Shown here in pieces: positions 12,215 through 14,385 of a stretch of DNA of 14,385 nucleotides. Every line of letters starts with the position of its first letter. Position 1 is the first letter of the stretch. The notes beneath the pieces are model-generated. The model was given only the letters and a program-made list of their open reading frames with translations. It searched no databases and was not told where the DNA came from. A program made the translations under genes and the position numbers. Source of the stretch: Bacteroidota bacterium (GTDB lineage Bacteria; Bacteroidota; Bacteroidia; Bacteroidales; Prolixibacteraceae); contig JAMDDG010000438.1 of the NCBI GenBank assembly GCA_023488865.1, positions 1-14,385 of the forward strand, given 5' to 3'.

Positions 12215-14385
12215 TCATTTTTTCGCCGGCAAAAAAACCACATCCACTAAATCAGCCGTTTTAAAGAAACCGGCAGCAAATTTTTTCACTTCTTCCCTTG
12301 TTACACCCCCAAGGATCTTCTCAAAATTCTCAGGGGCATCGGGATTGATCTTGTTCTGATAATAATCAGCTAACGTGTTCATCCAGTAGCTGTTGTGAAG
12401 CTTAGCCTGCTCACGGTCCTTCATCAGGTTTTTCACCACTTTATCCAGGTCCTCCGCTGTTGGGCCATTGGCGACAATCTTGTCGATTTCGCTGTAAAGA
12501 ATCGATTTAAGATGGGCTGAACGTTCCGGATCAGCATCAAACATCATTTCCAGGCTCTTCTCTTCTTTGGGATAATGGACATTGCTTTCCATTACACTTA
12601 CCCCATAAGTGCCACCCTCTTTCTCGCGGATCTCTTCAGTGTACCGCAACCTAAGTACCCCGCTTAAGATATCCAGCATCAGATTGGTCCTGGGATTATA
12701 GGTGTCTATCTTTTTGTAATAAACGACCACCGTTGCTTTATTAACTTGCATTGGAATCGGAATTTCGAGGACGGTTTTGCCTTTCGGTTCAAGGATATTA
12801 TTGTCTTTCCAGTTCTCGGTCCGTGGCAGGTCAGTCAGCGAACCAATGTATTTTTCTACCAACGGTTTCACTTTGGCCTCTTCAATATTCCCAACAATAA
12901 AAAAGGTAAAATCCCCGGCATCCTCAATCCGGTCACGGTAGATTTTCTCCATTTGATCCAGTGAAATCTCTTCAACCATAGCCGGGGTGAGCAGTTTCGT
13001 TCTTTTGTTGTGAGAAGTTAAGATCATCGAAAGTGAGTCGCCAATCACTTTTTGAGGGTTATTGGACAGATTGGCAACCATAGCTGCATAGCGGCTTTTC
13101 ATAGCCTGAAACGCCTCTTTGTCAAACCGTGGTTGCTCAAACTGCAGATAAAGCAATTGCATCAGTGTTTCAAAATCTTTCGGGGCAGCTGACCCTGAAA
13201 CAGATTCATTCAGTTTTGAAAGGCCAATCCCCAGACCAACGTTCTTACCCGTCAGCATCTTCTTTAGGGTAGTTGCATCAAAATTACCGACCCCAAACAT
13301 ACCGACGAACTGGGGAAGCATCATCGCTGAGGCCAATTCATTGACCGGCAACAAAGAACTTCCGCCCGGACTGATACCTCGTAAGAGGACGTTGTCTTTT
13401 TCATAATCAGCCAAACGATAAATGACTTTGGCATGATTGGCCAGTGTCCATTCAACTGCTTTGAATTGAGGTAACGGGGTAGTCTTAATGATCGGGGAAC
13501 CTTTTAATGGCTTATCTATCAAACTGGAAGCCACTTTGGTATCTTCGTAAGGTTTGATATCTGAATTTTCCACTTCTTTCAATATGGCCAAAGTTTCAGG
13601 TTCTGTCAGCAATTTCACCTTTTCTTTGTCAGGACCCATTACAATGATCACCCTGTTTTCAGGAACAATCCATTGTTTAGCTTTGGCTGAAAGTTCTTCT
13701 ACCGTGGCAGTGGGCAGAAACTTCTGCACTTCCATCCAGTCGAAATCGATGGAAGTGAGTGGTTCATTGCTCAAAAAGTTGGCCTTGATGTCGTTGACGT
13801 AGGAATCGTTGCGGATCTTGTCCCGTTGTTTCCAACGACTTTCGATTTGGGTCAGCATGTTGCTTTTGGCCCGTTCAACTTCTCCGGGTGTAAACCCATA
13901 ACGTAAAACACGTTGTGCTTCCGTATAAATAGCCCTCAATGCAACATCTTCCTGATCGGGTTTAGCGGTTGCCGAGATCGCCATCACATTGTATCCTCTC
14001 ACAAATCCACCGAAACCAATGCTACCGCTTACAAAAGGAGGAACCCCTTTTTGAAGCAATTCAGAGATGCGTTCGCTCATCATCGAGTTAAACAGCTCAT
14101 TCACATATTGATCACGGTAGTAGGCCATGTCTTTTGCCTCTGGTTTTGTTGCCGGATGTTTGATGTAAATGCTAACTGAATACTGTGACGATTCTTTATC
14201 TTTTACCAAAACATAACGGGTCTCTTTGTGGAATGGAACCTCGTACTCAATTCGTGGCAAGGGATTCTTAACCGCAGGTATCGAAGAGAATTGGGCCTTG
14301 ATGGTTTTTTCAACGGTATCTACGTTGATGTCTCCTACAATAGCAATGGCCTGAAGATCGGTACGGTACCAGTCGTGGTAAAATT
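12215..14385 (-). CDS. M16 family zinc metallopeptidase (pitrilysin/insulinase type), N-terminus missing
   Basis: The frame is open to the window edge. Residues FYHDWYRTDLQAIAIVGDIN at the edge are the part of the first M16 domain that follows its catalytic region, so the HxxEH zinc motif lies outside the window. An apparent start at 14260 is a TTG inside this open frame and is not a real start. The visible part of about 722 residues contains the first M16_C domain, a second inactive M16-like half, and a last M16_C domain with LRYTEEIREKEGGTYGVSV, the Arg/Tyr element found in the substrate-binding half of these clamshell proteases. The whole protein is probably about 930-950 residues and periplasmic or exported, as is usual in Bacteroidota, but the signal peptide is not visible. 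It probably degrades peptides. It converges on ssrA across a shared terminator. Confidence 0.92.
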   Translation of the reverse strand, partial: FYHDWYRTDLQAIAIVGDINVDTVEKTIKAQFSSIPAVKNPLPRIEYEVPFHKETRYVLVKDKESSQYSVSIYIKHPATKPEAKDMAYYRDQYVNELFNSMMSERISELLQKGVPPFVSGSIGFGGFVRGYNVMAISATAKPDQEDVALRAIYTEAQRVLRYGFTPGEVERAKSNMLTQIESRWKQRDKIRNDSYVNDIKANFLSNEPLTSIDFDWMEVQKFLPTATVEELSAKAKQWIVPENRVIIVMGPDKEKVKLLTEPETLAILKEVENSDIKPYEDTKVASSLIDKPLKGSPIIKTTPLPQFKAVEWTLANHAKVIYRLADYEKDNVLLRGISPGGSSLLPVNELASAMMLPQFVGMFGVGNFDATTLKKMLTGKNVGLGIGLSKLNESVSGSAAPKDFETLMQLLYLQFEQPRFDKEAFQAMKSRYAAMVANLSNNPQKVIGDSLSMILTSHNKRTKLLTPAMVEEISLDQMEKIYRDRIEDAGDFTFFIVGNIEEAKVKPLVEKYIGSLTDLPRTENWKDNNILEPKGKTVLEIPIPMQVNKATVVVYYKKIDTYNPRTNLMLDILSGVLRLRYTEEIREKEGGTYGVSVMESNVHYPKEEKSLEMMFDADPERSAHLKSILYSEIDKIVANGPTAEDLDKVVKNLMKDREQAKLHNSYWMNTLADYYQNKINPDAPENFEKILGGVTREEVKKFAAGFFKTADLVDVVFLPAKK

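Noticed and set aside
12048..12359. Plus-strand open frame starting inside tmRNA
   Set aside because: It runs through the ssrA 3' half, a terminator hairpin and the antisense of the M16 gene, so it cannot be a real gene.
12215..14260. M16 gene starting at 14260
   Set aside because: The codon there is TTG within an open frame that continues upstream with conserved M16 sequence to the window edge; the true start lies outside.

Overview
The window looks like a chromosomal segment of a member of the Bacteroidota, most likely Bacteroidales (the exact genus cannot be fixed by eye). The evidence is convergent: promoters of the TTTG / TAnnTTTG type rather than TTGACA/TATAAT, start codons without clear Shine-Dalgarno sequences, a short (289 aa) primary-type sigma factor without region 1.1, a Rho factor with a long disordered insert, a tmRNA tag ending in NYALAA, and a COG1373 ATPase ending in the typical IPLWLFGFLY. 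Apart from one four-helix-bundle gene and one ATPase gene, the genes are housekeeping genes. No phage, plasmid, CRISPR or biosynthetic cluster is visible.

Layout, left to right. 1-1156 (-): a QueA-type tRNA-modification gene, cut by the window edge, carrying an in-frame insertion of intergenic repeat DNA. 1208-1578 (-): RNase P RNA (rnpB), whose terminator U-run runs directly into a queA promoter. 1617-2145: a four-helix-bundle (23S rRNA intervening-sequence-type) protein gene between inverted polypurine/polypyrimidine arms. 2201-5746 (-): pyruvate:ferredoxin/flavodoxin oxidoreductase (nifJ/por), with a bidirectional terminator at 2148-2179. 5817-6070: two different repeats back to back. 6071-7249 (-): an AAA ATPase of the DUF4143/COG1373 class with eroded catalytic motifs. 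7352-7431: the rho terminator plus decamer repeats. 7433-9289 (-): rho. 9290-9932: a 643-bp AT-rich divergent intergenic region. 9933-10802 (+): an RpoD/SigA-like sigma factor, then rpe 10852-11502 (+). 11518-11653: a second copy of the inverted-repeat element. 11759-12150 (+): tmRNA (ssrA), with a bidirectional terminator shared with an M16 metallopeptidase gene at 12215-14385 (-, N-terminus outside the window).

The genes do not form one pathway. Several are core information-processing functions: tRNA wobble modification (queA), tRNA 5' maturation (rnpB), transcription termination (rho), promoter selection (sigma) and ribosome rescue (ssrA). nifJ supplies low-potential electrons and acetyl-CoA in anaerobic metabolism, which fits a strict anaerobe. 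rpe belongs to the pentose phosphate pathway.

The unusual layer is the repeat DNA. Three repeat types recur: (i) a 134-136 bp element with perfect 24-28 bp terminal inverted repeats containing REP-like hairpins (two copies); (ii) a composite repeat with a CCCTTCG...CTTCGCTC head, a GTTGCA palindrome and a polypyrimidine tail of 8- or 9-bp units (two copies, one inside queA and one abutting the ATPase stop codon); (iii) octamer-type polypurine/polypyrimidine arms flanking the four-helix-bundle gene, sharing an exact 21-bp match with the tail inside queA. I do not see a clearly novel multi-gene system. The best leads are the repeat domesticated into the queA reading frame, the possibly mobile four-helix-bundle module, and the degenerate ATPase.
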